From the NCBI GenBank assembly GCA_032988165.1, contig JANTQF010000442.1:1-25159 (forward strand): DNA of 25,159 nt, written 5' to 3'. Of this stretch, positions 21,598-25,159 are shown piece by piece (positions within the stretch are counted from its first letter, which is position 1; every line of letters starts with the position of its first letter). A model generated the notes under the pieces. That model was not told the DNA's origin, did no database searches, and saw only the letters and a list, made by a program, of their open reading frames with translations. A program made the position numbers and the translations under genes. The DNA is from Emmonsiellopsis sp. PD_33. Taxonomy: Eukaryota > Ascomycota > Eurotiomycetes > Onygenales > Ajellomycetaceae.

Positions 21598-21635
21598 ATA
21601 GATATTGATATCTGTCATAGATATTGATATCTGTC
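21598..21635. repeat. Perfect 19-bp tandem duplication
   Basis: Two head-to-tail copies of atagatattgatatctgtc. Each copy contains a GATATTGATATC-type near-palindrome. Confidence 0.92.
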
Positions 21636-21888
21636 TTTCCTTGAACCTCAGAATAGAGAGGGTTAGTTGATTATTTAGTAGTTTAATAGTCAGGACTCAG
21701 CTATGTATAGACTTAGTACATGGACTCTGTACATGGTTTAACTAAGTTTAGGCTAATATATGTATGCATTGACCAGAAGTTCATTACATCCTCTGGTTAT
21801 CTTTTTTTAAACTTAAGCTTAATTTTATATGTGGAGACTGAGGGTATTTTAGCCCACATTAGACAGAGGGGGGGGGGGAAGAAAATAG

Positions 21889-21908
21889 TTAGTAGTAACT
21901 ACTACTAA
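21889..21908. repeat. Inverted repeat TTAGTAGT / ACTACTAA
   Basis: Eight-base perfect arms separated by AACT. Similar AGTAGT...ACTACT words recur near 22634-22665. Confidence 0.8.
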
Positions 21909-22176
21909 AATTATACATACATGCTATTATTAAATGGGGATTAGGGGATAACAAACTAATTAAGTTATCCATCCTTCATCCTCAGGAATCAGCTGGTTAA
22001 CATCTTACTTCTGGGAATTATAACTTTCCTTCCCCTTTCTCTGCCCTGAGGCTGTAAGATATGCCATCTATCTACCATATGTCTACAATACAGTCCCAGT
22101 GGCCCCCCATTAACTTCAAGTTATCAGCCAGCCGCGGAAATCAGCTCTGTATTTTCTTTTTCTTTTTTCGCGCAGG

Positions 22177-22338
22177 ATGATGCGGGCAGAATCACCGTGC
22201 CTGCTTCAAGTCATCACCGCTGCCGCTGCCACCGCCGCCGCCGCCGTCGCGGGCTGGCTGCGGTCCGAACCGGAATTTATATCGTGGTGGAGGAGGGGAA
22301 CTAACTCAGCCGCAAGGGACCGTGTACTCCGTAGTTAG
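22177..22338 (+). other. 53-codon frame after a splice-acceptor-like tract
   Basis: A strong polypyrimidine run ending CGCAG directly precedes two in-frame ATGs (22177 and 22180). The product starts MMRAESPCLLQVITAAAA and includes an Ala-rich hydrophobic segment encoded by a GCC repeat. It could be a small exon or a chance frame; no domain is recognised. Confidence 0.12.
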
Positions 22339-22576
22339 GGATCTGGATAATGGATATGGAAGTATGGATAGGGGAGGGAGTGGCTTAATATTATACTACT
22401 ACTTTTTTAAGGAAGTGAGAGTGTTGCCAGTTAACCGCTGGTACTTATGCTATTTGAACCGGCCCTGGTTTTTGGCTGGAAAGAACTTGAAACTTGGATT
22501 CTAGAATTTCAGTTAAAGTTCTTATTTTTGGGATGAGATAGTTGGGTACAGAGTATGTTTGTTTGTACATACGAAT

Positions 22577-22604
22577 CCCCCCCCCTTTTTTTTTTTTTTT
22601 TTTT
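22577..22604. repeat. C9T19 homopolymer junction
   Basis: Nine C followed by nineteen T. The exact length is prone to sequencing and assembly error. Confidence 0.9.
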
Positions 22605-22861
22605 GCATTCCATGGATGTGATCTCATGAGGAATAGTAGTAATAAGGATTAACTACTACTACTAGCATCAGAGGATATTATTTTAAAATTTGTTACAGAT
22701 AGACCTTGAGTAGAATCATCTGTTCCAGCATGCTATTTCTCAACATCTGGCTTGCTTCATGAATTGCTCGAGCATGTTTGCAATTTACATCCATTTTGCC
22801 CGCCCTAACAACTCTACTGCCTCTCCCCTTATCACTACCCCTATGCAGTTTGCTCATCACA

Positions 22862-22900
22862 TTTTTCTTTTTCTTTCTCTTTCTCTTTCTTTCTTTTTAT
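22862..22900. repeat. CT-rich polypyrimidine tract
   Basis: A run of TTTCT-type words. It lies about 45 bp upstream of an ATGCAG-GTAAGT sequence at 22944-22955, which carries a perfect donor consensus. Confidence 0.75.
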
Positions 22901-24355
22901 TAAATGATAGACCGTCCTAAGCACCAACTTAACTACTATTAATATGCAGGTAAGTCAGTTATCTTTCACTCCTAGACATGCAAATGCAGTGCATTACATT
23001 GTGTCCCTAGGGACACACTAGAACTAGATGGACGCAACAATTGTGTGTGTGGAGATGACTCAAGTCATCGTTATGTACCCCCTTGCCCTGCCTGTCAAGT
23101 CATTAAATGAACAGTAGTATGTACTATGCATGAGGCAGTTGGAGAGTCGTAGATCATCACTCTCTGGATACATGATGGGGTTTTTTTTTCTTTTTCTTCT
23201 TTCTTGTTGCTTTCAAGGACTCCTGCTGATCGGCTCTAGGATGGGGTATTTCGGCCAGAGTGAAAAAAAGAGCGCCAGATAGTCAAGTTAGGAGTGGTGA
23301 GCAGGTGGTATTTTGAGCCGTATGGGGGGAGATTGTGCTGAAAGAACCCAGCCACTTGAGATGATGGATTTCGAGTATCTGCACCTGAATCTGTGCGTTA
23401 TTTAATGCTCTTACATCAAGCATCGGATCTGCCCGCATAATTCGGGGTTGCCGTGAGAACTATGTACGGGATACGGTGACAAACCTGAAGCATGCACCAT
23501 GAAACTTGAAAGCAAAAGAATCAATCAATCCCTTTAGATATCTCGTCTCTTGCTTGCGCTGATTCTGCAAATTGGTTACTTATATTTGTCATTTTTTGAT
23601 TCAATGGCTTATTATCAGCTAGAAAATTCTCTAGTGGCTGTTTGTTCAAAGCTCAATATTATTCCTGATACTTGATAGAGTGAGGCTAAACCCCTTTTTT
23701 CTCTACTATATCATCCACAATTCTAACATTCAGGAAATCAGTCTTACCATTCGAAAAACTAGCTACTAATATTACCTTCAATTTGACTTTCGCCATATGT
23801 TTATGCAACGAAAGACACCCCCATTCAACCTATTACGCCTCCAGTAACTAGCCACAATATCAAACATCTACCCCCAAAGTTAGACCACCGTCTTGCAATC
23901 AGCTTCCGGTCTCCAACGTTCTTCTTTCTCGCTTTCTCCCTATCCACCAAATCATGTTATGTTCGCCCGACAACTTGATCCATTCACAGGCAGACACCAA
24001 GCTGACTTGAATCTGCACCAATATGGGTAGTATTTGCCTGTTGGTTAACCTTTGGCCATTGACATCGCAAGCCCTCTACCTCACCTACGTATATGCCACT
24101 GCCACGTCGAAGGGGATACACGCGTCGCAGAGGTCCATTATCCCCATTGGATAGGATATCCATTCCGCCCGCTTGCGTGACTTTGAGGGGAAGAATGTAC
24201 GCAGCCATATCCTCCCGAGCGATCATGTGGCTTGCAGATTTTTGTATTTCCCTCCTTCTTCTCTTTCACTATTTTCTTCCCAGTCGTCGCTGTTGACAGT
24301 TACTCGACAGTAGGGAAATTCTAACTAGATACCCGGGACCAAATACACAGGTATT

Positions 24356-24571
24356 CTAGGAGTATCTATACCCGTTTATATATCCCTCAACTTGTCTCGG
24401 GTATATAAAAAAATAAGGTTCAGCTCTCGCTGGATGACAGAAGGTTATTCTCCGGTCCTTTTTCTCCGATAGTTTGACAGGCTTGGCCCCGGGCCTTACA
24501 ATCAATCCAGCGCCAGGGGAATAAGGAATAACAGCATCCCCCGATGCAAGAAATACAACACACCACGCCAT
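24356..24571 (-). CDS. Possible short hypothetical protein (weak)
   Basis: A 71-codon frame starts at a true ATG (MAWCVVFLASGDAVIPYSPG) and ends YINGYRYS. The start has a hydrophobic patch, but no clear signal-peptide cleavage site. A second minus-strand frame with a true ATG (24226-23984, MIAREDMAAYILPLKVTQAG) lies 130 nt downstream and has a GTAGGT donor-like site in it. No clean intron joins the two. I recognise neither. Confidence 0.15.
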   Translation of the reverse strand: MAWCVVFLASGDAVIPYSPGAGLIVRPGAKPVKLSEKKDRRITFCHPARAEPYFFIYPRQVEGYINGYRYS

Positions 24572-25159
24572 TCCAACGACTGGGCATTCAATTTATGGCG
24601 TGTCCATATCTACATAACCAAGCTAGATAGCCAAAAAAATTCTTTCTCTTTTTTCCTTTGTCAGTTCTAACCCCCTTAATCCTATCCTCCCCATCAATTA
24701 GGAGAGAGGGGAGGGAGAGGAACCGCCTACATCGTACCAAAAAGGTACAGCAGACAAAAAGATAAAGGGTGATCCAACCTCACTAGCACTAGTCAATCAT
24801 CCTGTCCCACCAGAAAAACAGTCCTCATCCTCACACACAAACCGTTGGAATATAACGCGTCCCCGGCGCGGGTTAACCAAGAGCCCCCTTGCACAACATC
24901 GTTCATACATATACATATCTGTCCGCGATATATCCTTGTACACACAAGAACTGGAAGGAAGGGACAGGAAAAAAAGTTGATAGTTAAATGGGTTTTTGTG
25001 TTTTTGGTAAAAGACTAAATTTCCCCTTCCCCCTGACATGCCCCTTTTTTTTGCCTTCTTCACGCCACCACCCCCTACCCTCTCCCTCCCTCACCCTCAC
25101 CCTGATCATTCCCCCTCATCCCCCCCCTCCCCTACCCTTCTCCTACCCTCAAATCTCTC

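Larger units (their letters stand above)
20662..25159. other. 4.5-kb region without a recognised gene
   Basis: The first 700 bp are T-rich on the plus strand and suit the 3' region of the Myb-like gene at 19578-20661. Further on are AT-rich DNA with TTAACTACTACT-like words, a GCC-rich patch near 22220-22250, a C9T19 run and a CT tract near 22862-22900. Minus-strand open frames with true ATGs occur at 23984-24226 and 24356-24571. The right edge (from about 25060) is a C-rich pyrimidine tract. Its composition resembles the leader upstream of 19578, so a gene could begin just beyond the window. Confidence 0.5.

Overview
This window looks like nuclear DNA of a filamentous ascomycete, most likely of the Aspergillus/Penicillium (Eurotiales) type. 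The confident genes are split by short introns (50-92 nt, plus one of 215 nt). These have GTGAGT, GTAAGT, GTAGGT or similar donors, CTAAC/CTAAT/CTGAC branch sites in most cases, and CAG/TAG acceptors. There are no bacterial-type operons or ribosome binding sites. Intergenic DNA is long and rich in pyrimidine tracts, microsatellites and T-runs. The lineage call is an inference from gene style and from protein families recalled without any search.

Four loci can be supported. (1) 1590-2572 (+) is a broken member of a fungal family with an Uma2/PD-(D/E)XK-like core. Recognisable protein pieces lie in different frames and an early in-frame stop is present. (2) 4286-5527 (-) is a four-exon gene for a 342-residue protein with two Myb/SANT-like modules. 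(3) 11031-12083 (-) is a two-exon gene for a 329-residue protein with an N-terminal Myb/SANT domain and a second conserved-looking helical block. (4) 19578-20661 (+) is a six-exon gene for a 203-residue protein with two C-terminal Myb-like repeats. Its first coding exon is only 5 nt and one internal exon is 33 nt. All three intact genes were rebuilt by hand from splice signals; every junction keeps frame and the domains run across the junctions.

The layout is gene-poor. About 5.5 kb separates loci 2 and 3, and about 7.5 kb separates the divergently transcribed loci 3 and 4. About 4.5 kb follows locus 4. These gaps hold pyrimidine-rich leaders, T-rich downstream regions, simple repeats, small inverted repeats and several open stretches that I cannot assign. 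Some of these may be decayed genes, small genes or non-coding RNAs.

The notable theme is that every intact gene found is a putative Myb/SANT-type nuclear regulator. The three proteins resemble each other only at the level of the fold, so a recent tandem duplication is not evident. No transposon, CRISPR array, rRNA or credible tRNA was found.
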